The notes below the pieces were generated by a model that was not told where the DNA came from, did no database searches, and saw nothing but the letters and a program-made list of their open reading frames with translations. DNA of 64,000 nucleotides, from assembly GCF_001921865.1 (NCBI RefSeq), contig NZ_MSCT01000002.1:124001-188000 (forward strand), read 5' to 3'. Position 1 is the first letter of the stretch, and each line of letters opens with the position of its first letter. The translations under genes and the position numbers were made by a program. Shown one piece after another: positions 29,008 through 35,644 of the stretch. The stretch is from Pseudomonas chlororaphis (GTDB lineage: Bacteria > Pseudomonadota > Gammaproteobacteria > Pseudomonadales > Pseudomonadaceae).

Positions 29008-30132
29008 ATGCGGGTTTTGCTCGTTGCCTTGATGTTGTCCCTGTGGACCGCCGTTGCCCAGGCTGCCGGTCCGCTGGTGTTCGCCACCCTCGACCGCAGC
29101 ACCTGGCCGGGTTCGCTAGCCACCGCGGCGGGCTTCGATACCGCTTCGCGCGCGGAAATCCTGATGTTCGGCAAGGCCCTGCTGGCCAGTGAGGCTCTGG
29201 ACGATGCCAGCCTGCAGCAGCGCCTGGGCGTCAAAACCCTGGACCATCATTCGGTGGAGCAAGTACGCGAGCGTTTCTGGATCCGTTTGCTCGCCGGCTA
29301 CCACAGCGCCAGCCAGAATTGCGCAGGCGCGATCTTCTGCCCGCCGGTACGCAACCTGGACGACCTGCGACAACTGGCCCAGAGCTTTACCGGAACGACC
29401 AGCCCGGCCTACGACGGGTGGGCCCAGGCGAGCCGACTGTTTCATGAGCAGTACCTGAACGAGCAACTGCGCCTGGCCGCGCTGTTTCCCAAGATCAGCA
29501 GCGAGATTGAGCGTTTCGACAGCAGCGAGCTCATGGGCGACGAACTGGCGGACCGGCAGTTCCTGCTGACCTTCGACGACGGTCCTACGGCAGCGGGCGG
29601 GCACACCGATACCCTGGCTAACGTACTGCGGGCCAACGACCTGCATGGCCTGTTCTTCGTCTTGGGCGAGCCGTTCCAAGCCCGCCTGCGCCAGTCGTCG
29701 CCGGCCAAGATGCGCGAGTTGTACAGCGGCCAATGCGTTGCCCTGCATGGCTGGGCGCACAAGTCTCACAGCGCCTGGAGCGAATGGCAGCAATCCGTCA
29801 CCCGCTCTGTGACCCTGGTACGCGGCACGTTGCCGGATGACTACCAGCCGTTGTTCCGCCCGCCTTATGGCCAGCGCCAGAGCGACAGCGCGGTATTTTT
29901 CAAGGCCCAGGGAATCAAGGTGATGCTCTGGGGCATCGACTCCCAGGACTGGAGCAAATCGATCAGCGCCAGCGCGGCGAACCAGCGGGTGCAGACGCTG
30001 ATGTTGCTATGGCGCCGGGGGATCATTTTGTTCCACGATATCCACAACAAGGCGCCTGCTGCGGTGCCGGCGCTGATTGCCGCGAACAAGAGCAATGGCG
30101 TGAGGTGGGTGGATTGTCGCGCGACGCGGTGA
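29008..30132 (+). CDS. Secreted polysaccharide deacetylase (NodB-fold)
   Basis: A 374-residue protein with a Sec signal (LLVALMLSLWTAVAQA, residues 4-19). NodB deacetylase motifs: TFDDGPTAAGGHT (metal Asp and catalytic Asp, about 188-200), HGWAHKSHSAWS (metal His pair), RPPYGQRQSD, WGIDSQDWSKS and the final ILFHDIHNK. It removes acetyl groups from a polysaccharide in the periplasm or outside. GGAGG precedes the ATG. It follows the TPR protein by 66 bp on the same strand, so the two may act together. Confidence 0.87.
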   Translation: MRVLLVALMLSLWTAVAQAAGPLVFATLDRSTWPGSLATAAGFDTASRAEILMFGKALLASEALDDASLQQRLGVKTLDHHSVEQVRERFWIRLLAGYHSASQNCAGAIFCPPVRNLDDLRQLAQSFTGTTSPAYDGWAQASRLFHEQYLNEQLRLAALFPKISSEIERFDSSELMGDELADRQFLLTFDDGPTAAGGHTDTLANVLRANDLHGLFFVLGEPFQARLRQSSPAKMRELYSGQCVALHGWAHKSHSAWSEWQQSVTRSVTLVRGTLPDDYQPLFRPPYGQRQSDSAVFFKAQGIKVMLWGIDSQDWSKSISASAANQRVQTLMLLWRRGIILFHDIHNKAPAAVPALIAANKSNGVRWVDCRATR

Positions 30133-30147
30133 TGACCTGAAATCGCC

Positions 30148-30226
30148 ATCGCGAGCAAGCTCGCTCCTACAGGGGACGACGCGGTCGACGTAGGAGCAGC
30201 CGGTCGACGCTCGATTGCTCGCGATA
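30148..30226. repeat. REP pair, family 1 (one copy diverged)
   Basis: ATCGCGAGCAAGCTCGCTCC is followed by GTAGGAGCAGCCGGTCGACG ... TTGCTCGCGATA, the second copy carrying an insertion between its arms. It lies between the deacetylase and recQ genes. Confidence 0.75.
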
Positions 30227-30367
30227 CACCCTGAAAAACACCGCGTAACCCTCGCCATACGCGGCTCTCCGTCCCCCTGTATCATCCCGTATCCTTTCCT
30301 CTCCCGACCTTTCCCGACCGCTGTGCCAGGCTGCAAGGCACGTCAGCGGTCAAAGGAGTGACAGCTC

Positions 30368-32302
30368 ATGCACGACACCCTCGAACAGGTCTTCGGTTAT
30401 CCACAGTTTCGTCCTGGCCAGGAGGCGGCGGTCAGCGCGGTGCTGGCCGGGCGCTCGGCGGCGGCGATCTTTCCCACGGGGTCCGGCAAGTCGCTGTGCT
30501 ATCAGTTGCCAGCGCTGCTGCTGCCGCACCTGACACTGGTGGTCTCGCCATTGTTGGCGCTGATGCAAGACCAGCTGGCGTTCCTGCAACGGCACGGCAT
30601 CGCCGCGGCGAGCATCGATTCGGTGCAGAGTCGCGACGACGCCAACAACGTCATGGCGCGAGCCCGGGCCGGCGAGTTGAAGATCCTGATGATCTCGGTG
30701 GAGCGCTTGAAGAACGAACGCTTTCGCAACTTCCTGCAGCAGGTGCGGATTTCCCTGCTGGTGGTGGACGAGGCGCACTGCATCTCCGAATGGGGCCACA
30801 ACTTCCGTCCCGACTACCTCAAGCTGCCGGACTACCAGCGCCAGTTCAATATCCCCCAGACCTTATTGCTGACCGCTACCGCCACACCCAAGGTGATCGC
30901 CGACATGCAGGCGAAATTCGCCATCGCCGCGGAGGACGTGGTGACCACCGGCTTCTACCGGCCCAACCTCAACCTGTTGGTGGAACCGGTGCGTGGCCAG
31001 GACAAGCGCCGGCGTCTGGTGGAGTGGCTGGGCGCTCGCTCCGGGCAGCCGAGCATCGTCTACGTCACCTTGCAAAAAACCGCCGAGCACATCGCCGAAC
31101 ACCTGGGTCGTAACGGTATCCAGGCCGAGGCCTATCACGCCGGCCTGCCTCACGAGCAGCGCGAGGCCATCCAGCGCCGGTTCATGGCCGGCCAGTCCAA
31201 TTGCATCGTCGCCACCATCGCCTTTGGCATGGGCATCGACAAGAGCGACATCCGCAACGTGGTGCATTTCGACCTGCCCAAGTCCATCGAGAACTACAGC
31301 CAGGAAATCGGCCGCGCCGGGCGCGACGGCAAGCCGTCCGACTGCCTGGTGCTGGCCAACCGCGACAGCCTCAACGTGCTGGAGAACTTCGTCTACGGCG
31401 ATACGCCGGAGCTGGAAGGCATTCGCTGCGTTCTGGAGGAACTGCAGGGGGCGGTGCCCGAAGGGCAGTGGGAGTTCCTGCTGGGGCCGCTGGCGGACCA
31501 GAGCAATATTCGCCAACTGCCGCTCAAGACGCTGCTGGTGCAGCTGGAGCTGCGTGGCCTGATCGCGCCGCGGTATGCCTACTTCGCCGAATACCGCTTC
31601 AAGTTTCTCGAAGAGCCGCAGGCGCTGCTGGCGCGTTTCGAGGGCGAGCGTCGAGCGTTCGTGGCGGCGATCATCGAGACCTCCAGCCGCGCCCGGACCT
31701 GGGCCACGGTGGATTTCGACGCGCTTTACCAGCAGCATCGGGCTGAACGTAACCGGGTGGTGAAGGCCCTGGATTATTTCCAGGAGCGGGGCTGGATTGA
31801 GCTGGAAAGCAAGCAGATGACCGAGGTCTACAACCTGCTGGAAACGGGGGGCGATGCCGTGGCCTTGAGCCAACAATTGCACGATTACTTCAAGCAGCAC
31901 GAAAGCAGCGAGATCGCCCGGATCCACGCCATGCTCGAGCTGTTCGCCACCGAGCAGTGCCTGGGCTATCGCCTGGCGCAGTACTTTGGTGATAGCCAGG
32001 CACCACGGCAATGCGGGCATTGCTCGGTGTGCCATGGCCAGGTGGCTCGTCTACCGGAGCCACCGGCGCTGCCCGCGCTTGTGGATAAAAATTTCGAGGC
32101 GTTGTGTAGCGACTTTATCCACAGGCACCAACAGCACAACGGCACGGTTCCGGGAGCGGAACGGCTGACCCGGTTTCTGTGCGGCCTCAGCGTGCCGCTG
32201 TTCACCAAGCTCAAGGCGCGCTCGATTCCAGGTTTTGCGGTGCTCGAGGATTACCCCTACGCCGAGGTGCGAAAGTGGGTGCAAGCCTGCCTGCGGCAAT
32301 GA
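30368..32302 (+). CDS. RecQ-type ATP-dependent DNA helicase
   Basis: A 644-residue SF2 helicase. Motif 0 is FGYPQFRPGQEAAV, Walker A FPTGSGKSLCYQLP, motif II VVDEAHCISEWGHNFRPDYLKL, motif III LLTATATPK, motif V ATIAFGMGIDKSDIRNVVHFD and motif VI QEIGRAGRDG. A zinc-binding cluster follows (CLGYRLAQYFGD, then CGHCSVC). A typical HRDC domain is not evident at the C-terminus, so it may be a second RecQ paralogue, not the housekeeping one. GGAGTGAC precedes the ATG. Role: unwinding of recombination and repair intermediates. Confidence 0.88.
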   Translation: MHDTLEQVFGYPQFRPGQEAAVSAVLAGRSAAAIFPTGSGKSLCYQLPALLLPHLTLVVSPLLALMQDQLAFLQRHGIAAASIDSVQSRDDANNVMARARAGELKILMISVERLKNERFRNFLQQVRISLLVVDEAHCISEWGHNFRPDYLKLPDYQRQFNIPQTLLLTATATPKVIADMQAKFAIAAEDVVTTGFYRPNLNLLVEPVRGQDKRRRLVEWLGARSGQPSIVYVTLQKTAEHIAEHLGRNGIQAEAYHAGLPHEQREAIQRRFMAGQSNCIVATIAFGMGIDKSDIRNVVHFDLPKSIENYSQEIGRAGRDGKPSDCLVLANRDSLNVLENFVYGDTPELEGIRCVLEELQGAVPEGQWEFLLGPLADQSNIRQLPLKTLLVQLELRGLIAPRYAYFAEYRFKFLEEPQALLARFEGERRAFVAAIIETSSRARTWATVDFDALYQQHRAERNRVVKALDYFQERGWIELESKQMTEVYNLLETGGDAVALSQQLHDYFKQHESSEIARIHAMLELFATEQCLGYRLAQYFGDSQAPRQCGHCSVCHGQVARLPEPPALPALVDKNFEALCSDFIHRHQQHNGTVPGAERLTRFLCGLSVPLFTKLKARSIPGFAVLEDYPYAEVRKWVQACLRQ

Positions 32303-32383
32303 ACGCACTTCTGTAGTCGCTGGTGAAATCTGCGTCGCGGCCACGGTTATGTGGAGTCGAGTGTTAGTTTGATAAAACAAGAT

Positions 32384-32423
32384 GATAATGATACTTGATC
32401 GCGTTTGTCCGGGCTGCTAGCAT
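32384..32423 (+). promoter_or_regulatory. sigma70 promoter with overlapping Fur-like site
   Basis: TTGATC (32395-32400), a 17-bp spacer and TAGCAT (32418-32423) form a sound sigma70 promoter 45 bp upstream of the small peptide gene. GATAATGATACTTGATCGC (32384-32402) overlaps the -35; its first ten bases match the Fur consensus exactly and the rest matches weakly, about 13 of 19 overall. Iron control is therefore possible but unproven. Confidence 0.5.
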
Positions 32424-32467
32424 CCGCTCGCTTTGATTTTTCAAGCGACCTAAAAGGGAATATTTAG

Positions 32468-32674
32468 ATGAAAAAAGTTACTGCAGTTGGCTTGATGCTT
32501 TTTGCTGCCCAGAGCTTTGCAATGGAAACAGGATCTTCCGCTGTCAACTCTCACTCCAATCTCGGCTTGAAGTCCGTGGCCGAGAAAAAGATCGAATCGG
32601 TGCCGCAAGGCTGGTGCTCTAATATCCCGCTCAGCTATCAGGATGCACGGGCGATGGGATTGAAGTGTAACTAA
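32468..32674 (+). CDS. Small secreted peptide ending in Asn; candidate microcin C-like precursor
   Basis: A 68-residue peptide. Residues 1-18 (MKKVTAVGLMLFAAQSFA) form a Sec-type signal with an AxSFA cleavage site. The mature part is about 50 residues with two cysteines (GWC and LKC) and ends in GLKCN, a C-terminal Asn. AAGGGA lies 9 bases upstream of the ATG. It is the first gene of a low-GC cassette with a ThiF/MccB-like enzyme and a HIT hydrolase. Microcin C precursors always end in Asn, which MccB adenylates; here the export signal is unexpected. It could instead be an unrelated small periplasmic protein. Confidence 0.6.
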   Translation: MKKVTAVGLMLFAAQSFAMETGSSAVNSHSNLGLKSVAEKKIESVPQGWCSNIPLSYQDARAMGLKCN

Positions 32675-32687
32675 CTTATCAGGAGAG

Positions 32688-32712
32688 TGCCCTTTGCCGA
32701 CGGCAAGGGGCA
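32688..32712 (+). promoter_or_regulatory. Stem-loop between peptide gene and MccB-like gene
   Basis: TGCCCTTTGCC, loop GAC, GGCAAGGGGCA: an 11-bp stem (one G-U pair) just after the peptide stop and 14 bp before the next ATG. There is no T-run behind it. In the E. coli microcin C operon a hairpin between mccA and mccB causes partial termination and raises precursor mRNA over enzyme mRNA; this one may do the same or stabilise the upstream message. It also includes the AAGGGG that lies closest to a ribosome binding site for the next gene. Confidence 0.7.
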
Positions 32713-32725
32713 TTGGATGTGAAGC

Positions 32726-33703
32726 ATGGAAGAGTTGTTGTCTCAGGGACGAGAGAAGATAGTCGATGGCATTGCCTATAGCGACGATCAGCCATTGGCC
32801 ATCTTGGTCCCCTCGGTTATTTTCGGAACAGACCGGAGTGGGGCCAATTACGTTTCTGGTCCCGCGTGCGTCATAAAGATTGAAGCCCTTACACATGAAT
32901 CCTTATGGTCCGCTCTGGTGCAGAGCGGTTCGTTGATCTTTGGCCAGGCGGAGGAAATCCGCCAAGTAAAAGAACGGCTTCAGGCGGGCAGAACCAGTCG
33001 GACATCGTCCTATCTGCTGGGCCGTATCAAGAACTGCCATGACTTTCTTTCTGCCGCCGAGCGCCTCGAGGCGCTAAAAGTGCTGATTGTCGGTTGTGGC
33101 GGAATCGGTTCGATGACGGCATTGAACCTGGCCGGCGCAGGCGTTCGGCATATCACGTTGATCGATGGCGACCGGATCGAGAAAAGCAACCTGAACCGTC
33201 AGTTCTTCTGGGAGGATGCCGATGTCGGGAAGCTCAAGGCGGATCAGCTAAAGCAAGTCATTGGCAACAGGTTTGCCGATGTTGACTGCATTATCGCTAA
33301 CGAATTTCTTTCCGAGGACGAAATAACAGAACGTTCTCGCGACCACGACGTGACCATCATTACCGCCGACGAGCCTCTCGGGCTCGGCCAATCGGCGATG
33401 AACGGCGCGTTGCATACGGCCGATAGATTGGTCATCAGCAGCGGCTATTTTCACCAGTACTTGTCCATTGAAGCTGGCAATGCTTCCACCTCGTACAACA
33501 GCGCGACGGAAGACATTCAGTGGCGACGCAGCCCTGGTTTCATCGGCCCAAGTTTCGGGCCGTCGAATACTGAACTGGCCGGACTCATTGCCTCGTTTAC
33601 CGTCAATTATGTTGTCGATAAAGGCCATGGGCTGAATTGGCAAGAAGGTTTCAAGGACGTCTGGGATTCAAGGGTATTTCCAAGAAAGTCATTACGGGAG
33701 TGA
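32726..33703 (+). CDS. ThiF/MccB-like E1 adenylating enzyme
   Basis: A 325-residue protein. Residues about 115-320 are an E1-like adenylation domain: LIVGCGGIGSMTALNLAGAG (nucleotide loop), LIDGDRIEKSNLNRQFF (Asp and Arg for ATP), and DVTIITADEP (Mg-binding Asp). The 110-residue N-terminal extension could be a peptide-clamp domain as in MccB. The CxxC pairs of zinc-binding MoeB/ThiF proteins are absent, and no ThiS or MoaD gene is nearby. Size, architecture and neighbours fit MccB, which adenylates the terminal Asn of a ribosomal peptide. Low GC relative to neighbours suggests transfer. Confidence 0.75.
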   Translation: MEELLSQGREKIVDGIAYSDDQPLAILVPSVIFGTDRSGANYVSGPACVIKIEALTHESLWSALVQSGSLIFGQAEEIRQVKERLQAGRTSRTSSYLLGRIKNCHDFLSAAERLEALKVLIVGCGGIGSMTALNLAGAGVRHITLIDGDRIEKSNLNRQFFWEDADVGKLKADQLKQVIGNRFADVDCIIANEFLSEDEITERSRDHDVTIITADEPLGLGQSAMNGALHTADRLVISSGYFHQYLSIEAGNASTSYNSATEDIQWRRSPGFIGPSFGPSNTELAGLIASFTVNYVVDKGHGLNWQEGFKDVWDSRVFPRKSLRE

Positions 33704-33709
33704 TGTCCG

Positions 33710-34165
33710 ATGTCGTGCATTTTTTGCGATATTGTCAGCGGGGAAGCTCCCTGTCATAAGATTTGGGAAGATGAAAAACACATTGCCATACTTTCGATCT
33801 ATCCCAATACGGAAGGCTTTAGTGTGGTCTTGCCGAAAAAGCATTATTCCAGTTATGCCTTCGAGCTTGATGATGTAGTGCTCAGCGAATTGGTTATTGC
33901 TTGCAAGAAAGTAGCGCAGTTGATAGATCGGGCATTTGATGATGTGGGCAGAACCGGAATGATGCTTGAGGGGTTTGGCGTCAATCATGTTCATGCCAAG
34001 TTGTTCCCGATGCATGGTACCGGCGGGCAGAAAGAGTGGCGCCAGGTCAAGTCCAATGTCGATAAGTATTTCCAGACTTACGAAGGCTATATCTCTTCAC
34101 ATGACCATGTTCGCGAGAGCGACGAAAAGTTGCGGGAAATAGCCAGGCTTATAAGCGGTAGTTAG
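33710..34165 (+). CDS. Histidine-triad (HIT) family hydrolase
   Basis: A 151-residue HIT protein. CIFCDIVSGEAPCHKIWED is the N-terminal signature; the active-site strand is FGVNHVHAKLFPMHG, giving HxHxK in place of the usual HxHxH. The middle His, the nucleophile in the family, is present. HIT enzymes cleave nucleotide phosphoramidates; HIT hydrolases beside microcin C-like clusters are known to give self-resistance by splitting the peptide-nucleotide bond. It starts 6 bp after the MccB-like stop, so the two form an operon. Immunity is the inferred role. Confidence 0.8.
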   Translation: MSCIFCDIVSGEAPCHKIWEDEKHIAILSIYPNTEGFSVVLPKKHYSSYAFELDDVVLSELVIACKKVAQLIDRAFDDVGRTGMMLEGFGVNHVHAKLFPMHGTGGQKEWRQVKSNVDKYFQTYEGYISSHDHVRESDEKLREIARLISGS

Positions 34166-34254
34166 ATCGGTAGCGTACTTCGGGGTCAGTGTCGGGGTGA
34201 ACGCCAGGGTGGGTGTTTTGCCGGGCACTGGATAAGATGACCGCCGCTACAGGA

Positions 34255-34297
34255 GCGGACGCCAGCGTCCGCGCAGGCTTTCCCGCATGGCGCGGGA
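34255..34297 (+). promoter_or_regulatory. Paired hairpins in the leader of the thioesterase gene
   Basis: GCGGACGCCAGCGTCCGC (8-bp perfect stem) is followed by TTCCCGCATGGCGCGGGAA (7-bp stem), 25 bases before the ATG at 34322. Neither is followed by T residues. They could be a decayed palindromic repeat or a leader structure; function unknown. Confidence 0.4.
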
Positions 34298-34321
34298 AGG
34301 CGTATCGCCGCCGGGGGCCCC

Positions 34322-34753
34322 ATGACTGACCGCATGCCGCAACGTACCGACTACCGCCATTTCCAGCCGATCATCACGCGTTGGCACGACAACGATGTCT
34401 ATGGCCATGTGAACAACGTCACTTACTACAGCTTTTTCGACACGGCGGTGAATACCTACCTGATCGAAGAGGGCGGCCTGGATATCCACGATGGCGAGGT
34501 GGTGGGCTTCGTGGTGAGTTCGGCCTGCGATTATTTTGCCTCGATCGCTTTTCCCGAGCGCATCGAGATTGGCTTGCGCGTCGGCAAGCTGGGCAACAGT
34601 TCGGTGCAGTACGAGTTGGCGGTGTTCAAGGCAGATGAAGCGGATGCCTGCGCGGCAGGGCGCTTCGTGCATGTATTCGTCGATCGGGCGTCGAACCAGC
34701 CGGTAGGGATTCCCGTCGGGTTGCGGGAGGCGTTGGAGCGTTTGCTGGTGTAA
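34322..34753 (+). CDS. YbgC/4HBT-type acyl-CoA thioesterase
   Basis: A 143-residue hotdog-fold protein. RWHDNDVYGHVNNVTYYSFFDTAVN holds the 4-hydroxybenzoyl-CoA thioesterase signature, with the catalytic Asp in WHDND and the HVNN segment. A second conserved strand is SACDYFASIAFPERIEIGLRVGKLG. It hydrolyses an acyl-CoA of unknown identity in the cytoplasm. GC returns to the genome norm here, so it lies outside the low-GC cassette upstream. Confidence 0.87.
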   Translation: MTDRMPQRTDYRHFQPIITRWHDNDVYGHVNNVTYYSFFDTAVNTYLIEEGGLDIHDGEVVGFVVSSACDYFASIAFPERIEIGLRVGKLGNSSVQYELAVFKADEADACAAGRFVHVFVDRASNQPVGIPVGLREALERLLV

Positions 34754-34759
34754 GGCACA

Positions 34760-34853
34760 AAAACGACCGCAGCCTTCGGGCGGGCTCCTTGGGTTCATCC
34801 CGGGGGTGATGAACCCTGTTTTACAGGAGCTGCCGTCAGGCTGCGGTCGTTTT
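34760..34853. terminator. Nested bidirectional hairpin (terminator-like)
   Basis: Three nested inverted repeats: AAAACGACCGCAGCC (34760-34774) with GGCTGCGGTCGTTTT (34839-34853), GGGCTCCT with AGGAGC, and GGGTTCATC (34791-34799) with GATGAACCC (34808-34816). The outer arms give A- and T-runs on both strands. It lies between converging thioesterase and glycine-zipper genes, so it can terminate both. It is unusually long and layered for a simple terminator. Confidence 0.7.
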
Positions 34854-34881
34854 CGTCAGCGGGTTGCGACCGTTTCAGGTC

Positions 34882-35364
34882 TTAGTCGCGCCAGTGACGT
34901 TTATGCTTGCGATGCCCGTAGGCATGACCATGACCCCGGCGGCCGTCGCGGTAGTAGCGGCGGTCATCGCGATCACGATCGCGGTAGTGGCGATCATCGC
35001 GATCGCTGTCGTTACCCATGTAGTTACCCAGCGCGCCACCGGCGCCGCCGCCTGCTGCCGCGCCGATCAGGCTGCCGGTGGTACCGCCCATGCTGCGGCC
35101 AACCACGTTGCCGCCGGCGGCGCCCAGCGCGCCGCCGATAGCGGCTTCGCCACGGCTGCGTTTGTCCGCGCCGACCGCACTGCCGCCTGCGCCGCCCAGG
35201 GCTGCGCCGATGGTAGAGCCGGTGCTACCACCCAGGGATTGACCGACGACCGAGCCTAGAACCCCGCCCAATGCGCCGCCCACACCTGCTTCAGTGGTGC
35301 CGCCGGCAGAGGCGATGCCGCTGACGAGGCCAAGGGACAACAAGAGAATCGAGGAGAACTTCAT
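34882..35364 (-). CDS. Glycine-zipper surface or periplasmic protein
   Basis: A 160-residue protein. Sec signal (SSILLLSLGLVSGIASA, residues 3-19). The central region (about 24-115) is a repeated glycine-zipper of the YMGG/Gly-zipper type with GGALGGVLGSVVGQSLGG repeated twice in variant form. The C-terminal 40 residues are an Asp/Arg/His/Tyr-rich hydrophilic tail (DRDDRHYRDRDRDDRRYYRDG). Such proteins associate with membranes or form oligomers; the function is unknown. Confidence 0.75.
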   Translation of the reverse strand: MKFSSILLLSLGLVSGIASAGGTTEAGVGGALGGVLGSVVGQSLGGSTGSTIGAALGGAGGSAVGADKRSRGEAAIGGALGAAGGNVVGRSMGGTTGSLIGAAAGGGAGGALGNYMGNDSDRDDRHYRDRDRDDRRYYRDGRRGHGHAYGHRKHKRHWRD

Positions 35365-35521
35365 AGAGGAGCCTCAAAGGGATGACGGCGCGATCCTGAG
35401 GCTGTGTTGAGGGGCTTACAATCGAAATCCGACGAATAACACGAGTTGTACACAATCTCGTAACTTATTGTTTTTAATGCGGAACTTAAGTGATTTTCGT
35501 CGGTCTTTAGCTACTTGGAAC

Positions 35522-35555
35522 AAGGCCGCTTTCGCAGGAAAGCGGCCTTTTTTGT
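35522..35555. terminator. Strong hairpin terminator, T-run on plus strand
   Basis: AAGGCCGCTTTCGCAGGAAA then GCGGCCTTTTTT: a perfect 12-bp stem with GCAG loop. It is 90 bp from the end of the minus-strand fdhF gene and could end that transcript, but the better T-run is on the plus strand, where no upstream gene was found. Confidence 0.75.
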
Positions 35556-35586
35556 GCCCGGGATTTGTTGGGTGGGGGGAGGGCGC

Positions 35587-35610
35587 TTCGCGAGCAAGCT
35601 CGCTCCTACA
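35587..35610 (-). repeat. REP element, family 1 (single)
   Basis: TTCGCGAGCAAGCTCGCTCC followed by TACA, reverse orientation of the family-1 core, downstream of the fdhF stop. Confidence 0.75.
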
Positions 35611-35644
35611 AGGGATATAGGAGCTGGCTGGCCCACGATAAGGC

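Noticed and set aside
32726-33703. Reading the ThiF-family gene as moeB/thiF of cofactor synthesis or as part of an anti-phage ubiquitin-like system
   Set aside because: No sulfur-carrier, E2-like, JAB protease or CBASS cyclase gene is nearby, and zinc-binding CxxC pairs are missing; the HIT and Asn-ending peptide neighbours fit MccB better.
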